A model generated the notes under the pieces. The model saw only the letters and a list, made by a program, of their open reading frames with translations. It searched no databases and was not told the DNA's origin. A program made the translations under genes and the position numbers. Shown here piece by piece: positions 33,515 to 42,534 of a stretch of DNA of 64,000 bases; position 1 is the stretch's first letter, and each line of letters begins with the position of its first letter. Origin of the DNA: Sphingomonas sp. NFR04 (GTDB lineage: Bacteria; Pseudomonadota; Alphaproteobacteria; Sphingomonadales; Sphingomonadaceae). The stretch lies in the NCBI RefSeq assembly GCF_900114095.1, contig NZ_FORV01000009.1, forward strand, positions 62,001-126,000, read 5' to 3'.

Positions 33515-34450
33515 TCAGGCGCAGGCGGCGAGGAAGGCGCGCAGCGTCGGCAGATCGGGAAGCGCGTCGATGACACCGCAGCGCGTCGCGGTAATCGCAC
33601 CTGCAGCCGCAGCCCAGCGGAGTGCCCCGGCAGCTCCCTCACCGTACGCCAGCGCTGCCACCAGGGCTGCGAGAAAGGCGTCGCCCGCGCCGACCGTGTC
33701 GACGGGCGTGATCGGAAAGGCCGGCTGGTGATGGCAGCCATGCCGACCCTACAGCATCGCGCCGCCCGCGCCATGCGTGACGACCAGCAGGGAGACCCAG
33801 CGGCCGAACAGTGCCGCCGCCAAGGCGTCCGCCTGCGCACCCTCGGCGCTACCGAGCCCGAGCGTCGCCGCCAGCGCCGCCGCCTCCCGCGCATTGACCA
33901 CCAGCATGTCGGTGGCACCGAGGATCCCCTCGGCGATCGGGCGGAAGGGCGAGGGATTGAGCACCGTCGGAACGCCCGCGGCACGCGCGAGCGAAAAGGT
34001 CGCGCCGATCACCGCGTCGCCGACCTCGAACTGCGCGGTGACAAAGGCAGATGCCGCGATCCGATCGGCCGCCGCCGCGGCGTGGCCGGCATCCAGCGCG
34101 TCATTGGCACCGGGATAGACGGCAATGCGGTTCTCGCCGTCGCGGTCGATCAGGCCGATGCCCGCGCCGGTCCCGCCGGGCAGGGTCAGCAGCAACGCCG
34201 GCGACAGGCCCTGTGCGGCGAAGGCCTGGCTGGCGAGCAGGCCGAAGGCATCGGGTCCGACCGCGAACAGTCCGTCGACCGCCAATCCCAGCCGCCGTGC
34301 CGCAACCGCCACGTTGAAGCCCTTGCCGCCCGGCTCCGCCTGGAACGCGGTGGCGCGCACGCTCTCGCCCGCCTCGGGCGCGGAGTCGACGCGGGCGCAG
34401 CAGGCCATGACCATGCTGCCGACCACGAAGATCCCCCCAGACCCCTTCAT
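33515..34450 (-). pseudogene. Ribokinase/PfkB-family sugar kinase interrupted by an in-frame amber codon
   Basis: The frame starts at ATG 34450 (GSGGIFVVGSMVMACCARV) and shows the PfkB pattern: AEPGGKGFNVAVAARRLG near the start and GAGIGLIDRDGENRI in the middle. At 33749-33751 an in-frame TAG follows VTHGAGGAML. Reading continues in the same frame to a TGA at 33515-33517, and the continuation contains the family's catalytic motif (PVDTVGAGDAFLAALVAAL) plus a normal C-terminus (LPTLRAFLAACA). A single-base change from a sense codon (for example Tyr or Trp) explains it. The truncated product lacks the GAGD base, so the gene is inactive unless the stop is suppressed or is a sequencing error. Confidence 0.85.
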
Positions 34451-34547
34451 GGGTCGATCTATACCCAATGCGGTGTCATTGTCATCGGCGCGGCGATCTC
34501 CGATATGTTACCGGTCGCGCAAGAAAAAATGCCGGAGAAGCGGCTGG

Positions 34548-35330
34548 ATGAATAGCCATGTTGCCACCCCGCTCGGGGATCGGACGCCACTGCACGAACT
34601 GGTCGTGCTGCGGCGCGATTCGCCCGAGCCGCTCTATCTGCAGCTGGAGCAGCAGATCGCCGCGCTGATGGCCCAGCAGCTGCTGCCGCCGGGATCGACG
34701 CTGCCGCCCGAACGCCAGCTGGCGGAGGCGCTCGGCATCAGCCGCAGCACGGTGCAGAACGGCTATGACGCGCTGCGGGCGCGCAAGCTGCTCGGCGGTC
34801 GCGGAAGGCGCGGATCGGTGGTTCAGCCGGGCGCCGAACCCGCGATCGTGCCGCGGATGGACAAGCTCAAGGGCTTCACCCAGGAAATGCGCGAGCTGGG
34901 GCTCGTGCCCTCCACAAGGCTGATTGAATGCGAGGTGCGCACCGATCGCTCGATCGCCTCGCTGTTCGGGCTGCAGTCGAACGCGCGCTTCCTGCGGCTG
35001 GCGCGCATCCGCTATGGCGACGATCAGCCGATGACGATCGAATCCGCCTGGTACAACCTCACCGCCGCCCCGGAGCTGGAGACCGCCGATCCGCTGGGGT
35101 CGATCTACCAGCAGCTCGCCGATGCCGGACTGAAGCTGACGCATTGCGAGCAGAGCATCGAGGCGACGATGCCCTCGCCGCAGGAAAGCGCGGTATTCGG
35201 CTTCGAGCAGCCGACGCCGTGCCTGCTGATCAAGCGCCGCAGCTTCGTGCCCGGCGGCGCGATGGTCGAATATGTCGAAGGGCTGTTCCGCGGGGACAGC
35301 TATGTCTACCGGCTCCAGCTCGACGCCTAG
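34548..35330 (+). CDS. GntR-family regulator with UTRA effector domain
   Basis: 260 residues. Residues ~25-95 are a winged helix of the GntR/HutC type (EPLYLQLEQQIAALMAQ, LPPERQLAEALGISRSTVQNGYDALRARKLL, GRRGSVV). Residues ~110-258 are a UTRA ligand domain (LIECEVRTDRSIASLFGL, FLRLARIRYGDDQPMTIESAWYNL, LLIKRRSFVPGGAMVEYVEGLFRGDSYVY). Such proteins usually sense phosphorylated sugars or amino sugars. It is divergent from the broken kinase gene, its likely former target. The ATG at 34548 has GGAG ten bases upstream. A GGGT-N8-ACCC palindrome lies over the kinase start at 34451-34466. Confidence 0.88.
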   Translation: MNSHVATPLGDRTPLHELVVLRRDSPEPLYLQLEQQIAALMAQQLLPPGSTLPPERQLAEALGISRSTVQNGYDALRARKLLGGRGRRGSVVQPGAEPAIVPRMDKLKGFTQEMRELGLVPSTRLIECEVRTDRSIASLFGLQSNARFLRLARIRYGDDQPMTIESAWYNLTAAPELETADPLGSIYQQLADAGLKLTHCEQSIEATMPSPQESAVFGFEQPTPCLLIKRRSFVPGGAMVEYVEGLFRGDSYVYRLQLDA

Positions 35331-35404
35331 CGGTGGCGTTGCGGAGGCCGCCGCCCAGCTTGGGGCGACGGCATCTCGGACGACCTGATTCGGCGCTGAA
35401 AGGC

Positions 35405-36154
35405 TCAGCCTCCTGCCGTTGCGAGATAATCGTGGACCACTTCGCCCGGTGCCAGCGTGAGGTCGGCGAGGATGTGCGTCGCCGAGACCACTTCAAGCAC
35501 CGGCAGCTTGGCGACGGGCGCGAGGCAGTGCGGGTGGAGCTCGAGGCTCCCCGGCCCGGTCCACGCCCCCTTCACGACCACGTCCTGCGGCGCATAGCGG
35601 ACCAGCTCACACACCCGCGCGGTACCGTCGACATGCGGCAGCACCTTGAGGAGGAAGGTCGGCGTGGTCAGGAAGTCCGCCACCTTGTCGTGATCGAGCG
35701 TCTTGTACTTATAGGCCATGGTCGCGGTGGCGACGCGGACGCCGTTATAGTCGAGCGTGCCGACGATCGCGTCGTTGCGCACTTCCAGTTTCGGTTGGGC
35801 GAACATCTTGGGAAAGCCCCACAATTCGCGGCCCGAGGCGATGCCGGCCTCGCTGTCGAGATACATGGCATGGGTGAAGCCGCCCGGAACGTCCTGATAG
35901 CGGACCGGCAGCACCTGCCCCGATTCGGTGTAATCGCCGAGCCCGCTCGAATCCGGCATCTTGATGAATTCATACTTCACGATCTGATCGGCGGACAGCA
36001 GCGGTGCCGGGATCGCCTTGGCAAGCGCCTCGGGATCGGTGCGATAGGCGATGATCACGAATTCGCGGTTGACGAAGCGGAACGGCGGTTTCGGATAGGC
36101 CGGGCTGCTGACCGGCATCGCATAGGCGGTTGCGCGGATTTCGTCCTCGGTCAT
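35405..36154 (-). CDS. Acetoacetate decarboxylase-family protein
   Basis: 249 residues. The Schiff-base region is visible as ELWGFPKMFAQPKLE, with Lys in the WGFPK motif where acetoacetate decarboxylase has its catalytic lysine. Other family blocks are YPKPPFRFVNREFVIIAYRTDPEAL, QDVPGGFTHAMYLDSEAGIASGRE and ILADLTLAPGEVVHDYL. It may decarboxylate acetoacetate to acetone or act on a related beta-keto acid. ATG 36154 is selected over a longer frame because GGGAG lies six bases upstream. The AraC gene ends 58 bp upstream on the same strand and may control it. Confidence 0.88.
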   Translation of the reverse strand: MTEDEIRATAYAMPVSSPAYPKPPFRFVNREFVIIAYRTDPEALAKAIPAPLLSADQIVKYEFIKMPDSSGLGDYTESGQVLPVRYQDVPGGFTHAMYLDSEAGIASGRELWGFPKMFAQPKLEVRNDAIVGTLDYNGVRVATATMAYKYKTLDHDKVADFLTTPTFLLKVLPHVDGTARVCELVRYAPQDVVVKGAWTGPGSLELHPHCLAPVAKLPVLEVVSATHILADLTLAPGEVVHDYLATAGG

Positions 36155-36212
36155 GGTCGTCTCCCTTTGATGGTACGATGCGGTAAAGAGCGTGAATGCG
36201 CGCGACCGCGCC

Positions 36213-36956
36213 TCAGCCGGCGCGCTGCGCCGAGCGCCGCCGCCCCCTTTCCCGCGCGAAGGCGGCCGGGGTCGAACCCAGCCGTTCGCGGAAGCGGCGG
36301 GTGAAATGGCTCTGGTCGGCAAAGCCGGTCATCAGCGCGACCTCCGCGATCGGCAGATCGGTCTCGGCGAGCAGCCGCTGCGCGTGGAGGATGCGCCGCG
36401 CCTCGACATAGGCGAGTGCGGTCGTGCCGGTGCTGCGCTTGAACAACCGCGAGAAATGGAAGCGGCTGACCTTGATCAGCGCCGCGAGCTCGACGAGCGC
36501 GATGCCGCGATCGATGTTCCGATCGATATAGTCGGTGATGCGCAGGAGCTCGACGCGGCCCAGCCCGGCCGCCTGCCGGCACGCCGCCACCGGCAGGGCG
36601 AGGTACAGGCCGCCGAGCTCGGTGGCGAGTGCGCGCTGGATCGTTTGCGCGACCCGCTCGGTGGACGGGGCCGCCAGGCTGTCGAGCGCGTCGAGCAGCC
36701 GCTCGACGAGATGGCGGGCCAGCGCCTCCCGATCGGCCGCTCCGCCGCTGCACACGGCCGGAATCGCCGGCAGATCGGCGACGCTCAGCGGGTGCGCAGC
36801 CGACGCTGCCCTCGCCCGCACGCGGCGCACCGGCACCGGCGCCCGCCGGTGCTCCAGCAGCTTCGGCGATTCCTGCGCGGGGAGCGTGCCGGACGCCAAG
36901 GCTTCACTGCGCAGCGCGAGGCGGAAGGGCCCGAAGCCCACCCCTTCTGAAGACAT
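36213..36956 (-). CDS. AraC-family transcriptional regulator
   Basis: 247 residues. The C-terminal ~105 residues are a double helix-turn-helix: VELAALIKVSRFHFSRLFKRSTGTTALAYVEARR, then LAETDLPIAEVALMTGFADQSHFTRRFRERLGSTPAAF. The N-terminal ~140 residues are Ala/Arg-rich and not a recognisable cupin, so the effector is unknown. It is divergent from the carboxymuconolactone decarboxylase-type gene and upstream of the acetoacetate decarboxylase-type gene. Either could be a target. Confidence 0.88.
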   Translation of the reverse strand: MSSEGVGFGPFRLALRSEALASGTLPAQESPKLLEHRRAPVPVRRVRARAASAAHPLSVADLPAIPAVCSGGAADREALARHLVERLLDALDSLAAPSTERVAQTIQRALATELGGLYLALPVAACRQAAGLGRVELLRITDYIDRNIDRGIALVELAALIKVSRFHFSRLFKRSTGTTALAYVEARRILHAQRLLAETDLPIAEVALMTGFADQSHFTRRFRERLGSTPAAFARERGRRRSAQRAG

Positions 36957-37310
36957 GGTTCATCATCCGGATAGTCCCTGTTGGCTGGGTTTCTATCCGC
37001 CGCGGAGGCGGCGCGGCGTTACTTGGCGTGACTCGATCGGGTCTAACGGGATGGTGACACCCCGCCGGAGCTGCGCCCTTTCACTACCGCAGACCTGCTT
37101 CGCCCCACTTGCCTTGAAGGAGCGGGTTGCGCCCGGGAACCCGCTGACGGATCCGTTCGGAAGCCGCAGGCATGGCGGCAGGTCGCCGTCCGCTCGCCCC
37201 CCCATTCTCTGCAAGCATAGGCATTAGTCCGGCGAGCGGTCTTCGTCGGAAGCGCGCGAGGCGGCATCTCCCTGCCTGTCGAAACCACGACTTCACGCAA
37301 GGAACGCGCC
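36957..37310. other. 354-bp divergent spacer, no recognised element
   Basis: Between the AraC gene and the carboxymuconolactone decarboxylase-type gene. It contains short self-complementary stretches (for example GCGGGTT...AACCCGC around 37118-37143) and a GGAAC ribosome site before 37311. I see no reading frame, RNA or clear operator. Confidence 0.5.
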
Positions 37311-37877
37311 ATGACCGACTTTACCGCCTACACCGTGGAAACCGCCCCGGCCGCCGCACGCCCGATCTTCGAAGGCGTCAAGGCAGCCTTTGGCTTCGTC
37401 CCCAACCTCCAGGCCTACATGGCGGAATCGCCCGAGCTGCTCGCCGGCTACACCGCGCTTTGGGACCTGTTCTCGAAGACCAGCCTGACCGCGCATGAGC
37501 AGCAGGTCGTCTACCTCACCGCCAATTTCGAGAATGAGTGCCATTACTGCATGGCCGGCCACACCACCCTGGCCAAGATGCAGAAGATGGACGCGGGCGT
37601 CATCGCGGCGCTGCGTGCCGGCACCCCGCTGCCCGACGCGCGGCTGGAGGCGCTGCACCGCTTCACCACGCTGGTCGTGCGCAACCGCGGCTGGGTCGAC
37701 AGCGCGGAAGTGGACGCGTTCCTCGCCGCCGGCTTCACCCGCCAGAACGTGCTCGAGGTCGTGCTCGGCGTCGCGACCAAGGTGATGAGCAACTACACCA
37801 ACCACATCGTCCACACCCCGCTGGACAGCTTCATGCAGGGCAATGAATGGACCAAGCCGGCCGCCCAGGCCGCCTGA
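37311..37877 (+). CDS. Carboxymuconolactone decarboxylase / AhpD-like protein
   Basis: 188 residues, all-helical AhpD-like fold. The redox centre ECHYCMAGH places Cys77, Cys80 and His84 in the ExxCxxCxxxH-like arrangement of alkylhydroperoxidase D-type proteins. It is probably a thiol-dependent peroxidase or uncharacterised oxidoreductase; true carboxymuconolactone decarboxylases lack the CxxC. The start follows a CAAGGAAC ribosome site. Divergent from the AraC regulator and followed by a strong hairpin terminator. Confidence 0.9.
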   Translation: MTDFTAYTVETAPAAARPIFEGVKAAFGFVPNLQAYMAESPELLAGYTALWDLFSKTSLTAHEQQVVYLTANFENECHYCMAGHTTLAKMQKMDAGVIAALRAGTPLPDARLEALHRFTTLVVRNRGWVDSAEVDAFLAAGFTRQNVLEVVLGVATKVMSNYTNHIVHTPLDSFMQGNEWTKPAAQAA

Positions 37878-37903
37878 CCGCACGCCTCCCCATGTGCGAC
37901 CTG

Positions 37904-37933
37904 CCCGGCCTGCGCCAAACGGCGCAGGCCGGG
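37904..37933. terminator. Hairpin after the AhpD-like gene
   Basis: Perfect 13-bp stem CCCGGCCTGCGCC/GGCGCAGGCCGGG with an AAAC tetraloop, 26 bp after the stop. A short TTGCGTTT follows. Probable intrinsic terminator. Confidence 0.75.
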
Positions 37934-38048
37934 TTGCGTTTCCGGTCGTCCGTGAAGGTAGCGCGTGCCCGCGTAACCGGCCTCCAAGCCGATCCGAATA
38001 GGTATCACTGGGTGCGGATCCCTGCGCCCCGGTATGGAAAGCGTTCCC

Positions 38049-38930
38049 ATGTCCCCTCCGCTCGCCCAAGGCAGTCACACCCTCCTCCTCGAAGGGGTGC
38101 AGCAACATTTCCGGGTGGCGGGCGCCGGCCCCTGCTGCATCGTTCATGCCGGCGGGCCGGGGATCGACTCAGGCTATCTGCGCATGCCGCTGCTCGAGGC
38201 CCAATGCACCATGGTCTATCTCGATCCGATCGGCACCGGCGCGTCCGGCAAGCTGCCGACGCATCCGATGGGCTATTCGGTCGATCGCTTCGCCGACCAG
38301 GTGCTCGCGCTGCTGGAAGCAACCGGCATCCACCGGCCCTATCTGCTCGGCCATTCGCACGGCGCGTTCGTTGTCCTCGAGGCGGCGCTGCGTCGTCCGA
38401 ACGCCGTGGCCGGATTGCTGCTCCATGCCGGGGCTGCAAGCACCGGCGGAGACTTCATGGCTTCAGCCGCGGCACGGATCGACGGCTTCGTACGGCGCCA
38501 TCTAGGCACGCCGGAGGCGGAGAGCGTGCGCGCGGCTTGGAACGGGTTGCCGGCGATCCGCAGCGACGCCGAATATACCGCAGCGCTGCACGGGCTGCTG
38601 CCCGCTTATTTCTCCGATCCCATCCGCTCCGCCGAAGTGCTGGCGGCGCTGCGTCGCGGCTTGCAGGCCACCTTGCTGGTCGGCGACGCCGCGCCGTTCG
38701 ACGTGCGCGACCGACTGGGCACGCTGACCACGCCGACGCTGGTGATGGCGGGCCGGGACGATTTCATCCTCGGCCCGGATTACGCAGACGCTCTGACCGA
38801 GCATATGCCCGACGCCCGCCAGGCCTTGTTCGACCAGAGCGGGCATTTCGCGCATCTCGAGGAGCCCGAGGCCTTTGCCAGGGCGGTTCTGGACTTCGTC
38901 GCGTCGACGCAGGGCGATTATCGACCATAA
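38049..38930 (+). CDS. Alpha/beta-fold hydrolase (proline iminopeptidase-like)
   Basis: 293 residues. Nucleophile Ser in LLGHSHGAFVVLE (GxSxG type), oxyanion loop HAGGPGIDSGYL (HGGPG-like, as in proline iminopeptidases), acid in MAGRDDFILGPDYAD and His in DQSGHFAHLEEPE. Substrate is unknown. There is an in-frame ATG at 38034. I prefer 38049, which has a GGAAAG stretch upstream and omits MESVP. Confidence 0.85.
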   Translation: MSPPLAQGSHTLLLEGVQQHFRVAGAGPCCIVHAGGPGIDSGYLRMPLLEAQCTMVYLDPIGTGASGKLPTHPMGYSVDRFADQVLALLEATGIHRPYLLGHSHGAFVVLEAALRRPNAVAGLLLHAGAASTGGDFMASAAARIDGFVRRHLGTPEAESVRAAWNGLPAIRSDAEYTAALHGLLPAYFSDPIRSAEVLAALRRGLQATLLVGDAAPFDVRDRLGTLTTPTLVMAGRDDFILGPDYADALTEHMPDARQALFDQSGHFAHLEEPEAFARAVLDFVASTQGDYRP

Positions 38931-39023
38931 TCGCAACGATGAACTTCAGTATCCCCCGATTATCATCCGATCTGCCGTGAGCGAAAAGCGGGCGTCTCAA
39001 GTCCTTCGCTCAAGGAGCAGATC

Positions 39024-39998
39024 ATGATGAACGCCATCGCCCTCGGCGCGCTTGCCGCCGCGCTCGCCGTCACCGCGCCCGCCGCCCGCGCCGCCGAGCC
39101 CGCAAGCCCGGCCACCGTGCAGGCGCCGGAGACGGTGATCCACTACCGGACCGCCAAGGTGCAAGGGCTCGACATCTTCTACCGAGAAGCCGGCCCCAAG
39201 GACGCGCCGACGGTGCTGCTGCTGCACGGCTTTCCCAGCTCGTCCTTCCAGTATCGCAATCTGATCCCGGCGCTGGCTACTCGCTACCATGTGATCGCGC
39301 CCGACTATCCCGGCTTCGGCCAGTCGAGCGCGCCCGATCACACCCAGTTCGCCTATACCTTCGCGCACCTGACCGATGTGACCGAGGCGCTGCTCGATCA
39401 GATCGGCGTCACCCGCTATACGATGTATATCCAGGATTATGGCGCGCCGATCGGCCTGCGCCTGGCGCTGCGCCATCCGGACCGCGTGACGGGCCTGATC
39501 GTGCAGAACGGCAACGCCTATCTCGACGGCATCCAGGACTTTTGGAAGCCGGTGCAGGCGCTATGGGCCGATCCCAGCCCCGCCAACCGCAACGCGCTGC
39601 GCAAGGTGGTGACGCCGGAGATCACCAAATGGCAGTATCTGAACGGCGTGTCCGACCCGAGCCGGGTCGACCCGGACAGCTGGGGCCATGACCAGGCGCT
39701 GCTCGATCGGCCGGGCAATGACGAGATCCAGCTCGACCTCTTCTATGATTACCGCACGAACCTGGCGCTCTACCCGCAATTTCAGGCCTTTTTCCGCACG
39801 CGCAAGCCGCCGATGCTGATCGTCTGGGGCGCCAACGACGAATGCTTCGTCGTGGCCGGCGCCAAGGCCTATCTGCGCGACAACCCCAAGGCCGAGCTGC
39901 ACCTGATCGACTCCGGCCATTTCGCGCTGGAGGACAAGGCCGACGAGATCGTGCCCCTGATCCAGGACTTTCTCGGCCGCACGCTGCCCGGCCGTTGA
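39024..39998 (+). CDS. Secreted alpha/beta hydrolase, haloalkane dehalogenase/epoxide hydrolase-like
   Basis: 324 residues with a signal peptide (MNAIALGALAAALAVTAPAARA). Nucleophile Asp in IQDYGAPIGLRLA replaces the Ser of esterases, as in haloalkane dehalogenases and epoxide hydrolases. Oxyanion motif LLHGFPSSSFQYRNL; acid in VWGANDECFV; His in DSGHFALEDK. It could hydrolyse epoxides, haloalkanes or fluoroacetate-like substrates; sequence alone does not decide. The start has AAGGAGCAG upstream. A GATTATCATC motif in its promoter recurs before a LysR gene at 47.07 kb. Confidence 0.88.
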   Translation: MMNAIALGALAAALAVTAPAARAAEPASPATVQAPETVIHYRTAKVQGLDIFYREAGPKDAPTVLLLHGFPSSSFQYRNLIPALATRYHVIAPDYPGFGQSSAPDHTQFAYTFAHLTDVTEALLDQIGVTRYTMYIQDYGAPIGLRLALRHPDRVTGLIVQNGNAYLDGIQDFWKPVQALWADPSPANRNALRKVVTPEITKWQYLNGVSDPSRVDPDSWGHDQALLDRPGNDEIQLDLFYDYRTNLALYPQFQAFFRTRKPPMLIVWGANDECFVVAGAKAYLRDNPKAELHLIDSGHFALEDKADEIVPLIQDFLGRTLPGR

Positions 39999-40005
39999 TG
40001 CTGGA

Positions 40006-40037
40006 GATCGGCGGCGGCCGCCACGCCGCCGCCGATC
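40006..40037. terminator. Bidirectional hairpin between convergent genes
   Basis: Perfect 13-bp stem GATCGGCGGCGGC/GCCGCCGCCGATC, loop CGCCAC, 7 bp from both stop codons. It can terminate transcription in both directions. Confidence 0.65.
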
Positions 40038-40043
40038 CCGGTA

Positions 40044-40733
40044 TCACCAGGGAATGCGCCGGTTGAACCGGTCGACATAGCGCAGCCCCGGCTTGCCCCG
40101 ATTGGCCTCGATCATGTCGACCACCAGCGGGATGCTCTCCTCGATCGACAGCGCCGCATCGCTGCCGCCCATGTCGGTCCGCACCCAGCCCGGCGCGACC
40201 AGGAGCAACACGTGGCCGTCGCCTGCGTGCTTTGCCGCATAGCCCTTCATCAGCATGTTGAGCGCGGCCTTGCTGGAGGAATAGAGCTGCCAGCCGCCCC
40301 CGGCATGCTCGATGCTGCCCAGCTCGGACGTCATGACCGCGATCGTGCCCCCTGCGGGCACCAGGTCGCGCAGCAGTTCGGCGGCGCGGACCGGCGAGAA
40401 GGCGTTGGTGAGCATCATGTCGAGGAAATCGGCCTCGTCCGCGGTGGCGGGGCTCGCCTCGATCGCGCGGGCGATGCCGGCATTGACGAACAGCACGTCG
40501 AGCCGCCGCCCGTTCAGCCGGGCGCGCAGCGCCCGCACCGCGTCCACCGCGTTGATGTCTACCTGCTCGATCGCGAGCGCGCCGGGGTAGCGGCGGGCAA
40601 GCGCGTCGAGACCCTCGGAGGCGCCGCGCGCCGTGGCGATCACCCGCCAGCCGCGGCCGAGCCATTCCTCGGCCAAGGCGAGCCCGAGCCCGCGCGACGC
40701 GCCGAGAACCAGGGCAGTCGATGCTTCCGTCAT
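40044..40733 (-). CDS. Short-chain dehydrogenase/reductase
   Basis: 229 residues. Cofactor motif LGASRGLGLALAEEW (~10-24), NAGIA at strand 4, active-site Ser in MTSELGS and YSSSK as YxxxK. Arg residues after the second strand (TARGAS) suggest NADP preference. Substrate is unknown. Divergent from the adjacent LysR-family regulator gene (100-bp spacer), which probably controls it. Confidence 0.9.
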   Translation of the reverse strand: MTEASTALVLGASRGLGLALAEEWLGRGWRVIATARGASEGLDALARRYPGALAIEQVDINAVDAVRALRARLNGRRLDVLFVNAGIARAIEASPATADEADFLDMMLTNAFSPVRAAELLRDLVPAGGTIAVMTSELGSIEHAGGGWQLYSSSKAALNMLMKGYAAKHAGDGHVLLLVAPGWVRTDMGGSDAALSIEESIPLVVDMIEANRGKPGLRYVDRFNRRIPW

Positions 40734-40800
40734 GCAATCCTCCTGAAGAACGGGTGCAGCCGCTATGGCGCAGCAACGGCGACAGGCGTAGCGCCGTTCC

Positions 40801-40817
40801 GTCCAGACATTCCGGAC
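40801..40817. promoter_or_regulatory. GTCC-N9-GGAC inverted repeat in the SDR/LysR spacer
   Basis: Short inverted repeat just before the LysR ribosome site. A candidate autoregulatory LysR site, but the arms are only 4 bp and the assignment is weak. Confidence 0.3.
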
Positions 40818-40833
40818 AAGGAGTCATGGAACC

Positions 40834-41748
40834 ATGGCATATGACGGACGGCTGCTCTCGGGTGTGACCGTGCTGATGGCGGTGGTCGAGGCCGGCACGA
40901 TGACGCGCGCCGCCGAAGCGCTGGGGCTGACCCAGTCGGGCGTAGGACGCGCCATCCAGCGACTGGAGGCGCGCGTCGGCGTGCGGCTGCTCGACCGGAC
41001 GACGCGCAGCCTGCGCCTCACCGATGAGGGCCGACGGTTCTGGGAGCAGGTCGGCCCGCATCTCGAAGGGATCGAGCAGGCCGCGCTCGAAGCCGCAGGC
41101 AGCAGCCAGCGCGTCCGCGGCAGGTTGCGGGTGAATGTCGACCCGTTCTTCTCGCGGCTGGTGCTCGCGCCGGCGTTGACCGCGTTCCTCGCGGCGCATC
41201 CGGAGCTGCGGCTCGAACTGCTGATGCGCGAGCAGATGGGCGACCTGGTCGCCGACGGGTTCGACATGGCGCTCCGCTTCGGCGAGCCGCCCTCGGCCGG
41301 GGTCACCGCGCGCAAGCTACTGGAGACGCGCATCCTGACCGTGGCCTCGCCCGGCTATCTCGCCGCGCATGGCCGACCGGCGGACCCGCGGGAGCTGATC
41401 GACCACGCCTGTATCGACTATCAGGATCCGCGCACCGGCCGCCCCTTTGCCTGGGAATTTCGCCGCGGGGATGCGGTGCTTCCCGTGCGCCAGCCGGCGC
41501 GACTGATGGTCTCGGACGTCGACACGATGATCGGCGCCTGCTGCGAGGGCGCCGGGATCGCGCAGATCCTGGAACTGGGCAGCCGCGACCTTTTGGCGCG
41601 CGGCGCGCTGGTCGAGCTCTTTCCGGACTGGCCGGGTGAGACCTTCCCGCTCTACGCGCTCTATCCCACCCGCCAGCATCGCCCGGCCAAGGTGCGCGCG
41701 TTCACGGACTGGTGCCTGCAGCTGCTCCGCCAGCGCACCGGCCCGTGA
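40834..41748 (+). CDS. LysR-family transcriptional regulator
   Basis: 304 residues. N-terminal winged helix VTVLMAVVEAGTMTRAAEALGLTQSGVGRAIQRLEARVGVRLLDRTTR, then the LysR substrate domain (RGRLRVNVDPFFSRLVLAPALTAFLAAHPELRLELL; LMVSDVDTMIGACCEGAGIAQILE). Start has CAAGGAG upstream. Divergent from an SDR gene, its likely target. The ligand is unknown. Confidence 0.92.
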   Translation: MAYDGRLLSGVTVLMAVVEAGTMTRAAEALGLTQSGVGRAIQRLEARVGVRLLDRTTRSLRLTDEGRRFWEQVGPHLEGIEQAALEAAGSSQRVRGRLRVNVDPFFSRLVLAPALTAFLAAHPELRLELLMREQMGDLVADGFDMALRFGEPPSAGVTARKLLETRILTVASPGYLAAHGRPADPRELIDHACIDYQDPRTGRPFAWEFRRGDAVLPVRQPARLMVSDVDTMIGACCEGAGIAQILELGSRDLLARGALVELFPDWPGETFPLYALYPTRQHRPAKVRAFTDWCLQLLRQRTGP

Positions 41749-41770
41749 GCGCCGACCCCGCCCTGGTGTC

Positions 41771-42487
41771 TCAGAACGCCGCCTTGCCGATCGACGCGCC
41801 GCCGTCGACATGAATCGTCTGGCCGGTAATGAAGCCGGCATCGTCGGAAAGCAGGAAGGCGATCGCCGCGGCGATCTCGTCCGGCCAGCCCAAGCGGCGC
41901 ATCGGCACCTGCGCCAGATAGCGCTGCTCGCCGATGCTGCCCGCGGGATTGTTCTCGCGGAACAGCGCAGTCTGGGTCGGGCCGGGCGATACCGCGTTGA
42001 CGGTGATGCCGGTGGTCGCCAGCTCCAGCGCCCAGCTGCGGCTGAAGCTGGCCAGCGCGGCCTTGGCGGCGGCATAGGCGGTGCGCTCCGGCGCGCCGAG
42101 CACGGTCAGGCTGGTGATGTTGACCACCCTGCCCCAGCCGCGCTCGATCATCCCCGGCAGCAGCGCCTGCACGGCCTGCAGCGCGGGGTGGAGATTGACG
42201 CGCAGCACCTCCTCCAGCACCGGAAGCTCGACGGCGCCGAGCGGCTGCGGCCGCACCAGCCCGACATTGTTGACCACGCCGTCGAAGCGGAAACGGGCAG
42301 TGAGCTCGCCGAGCGTCGCCTCAGTCACCGCCGGATCGGCGAGGTCGGCCAGCACCAGCGTGCCGGGGAAGTCCGCGGTCGAGCGGCGCGCGAGGCCGAC
42401 GACCTGGTGGCCGCTTCGATGCAGGCGCTGGGCGAGCGCGAGGCCGATGCCCTTGCTGGCACCAGTGACGAGGAAGGTACGCGACAT
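41771..42487 (-). CDS. Short-chain dehydrogenase/reductase (FabG-like)
   Basis: 238 residues. TGASKGIGLALAQRL cofactor loop, NNVGL, Ser in NITSLTV, YAAAK active site, and the C-terminal GxxxxVDGGA motif (GQTIHVDGGASIG) of classical FabG-like enzymes. Start has GGAG seven bases upstream. It follows the peroxiredoxin gene by 47 bp on the same strand and is probably cotranscribed under the LysR box at 43288-43311. Confidence 0.9.
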   Translation of the reverse strand: MSRTFLVTGASKGIGLALAQRLHRSGHQVVGLARRSTADFPGTLVLADLADPAVTEATLGELTARFRFDGVVNNVGLVRPQPLGAVELPVLEEVLRVNLHPALQAVQALLPGMIERGWGRVVNITSLTVLGAPERTAYAAAKAALASFSRSWALELATTGITVNAVSPGPTQTALFRENNPAGSIGEQRYLAQVPMRRLGWPDEIAAAIAFLLSDDAGFITGQTIHVDGGASIGKAAF

Positions 42488-42534
42488 GGGGCTGCTCCGG
42501 AAAGGCCCGACCGCCGGCGCGGCCGGGCGGAGGA

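Noticed and set aside
34506..34521. TGTTACCGGT half of a LacI-type operator before the GntR gene
   Set aside because: Only the left arm fits; the right half (CGCG) breaks the palindrome.
36957..37310. Divergent spacer considered as an insertion-sequence remnant
   Set aside because: No terminal inverted repeats, target duplication or transposase fragment could be seen.
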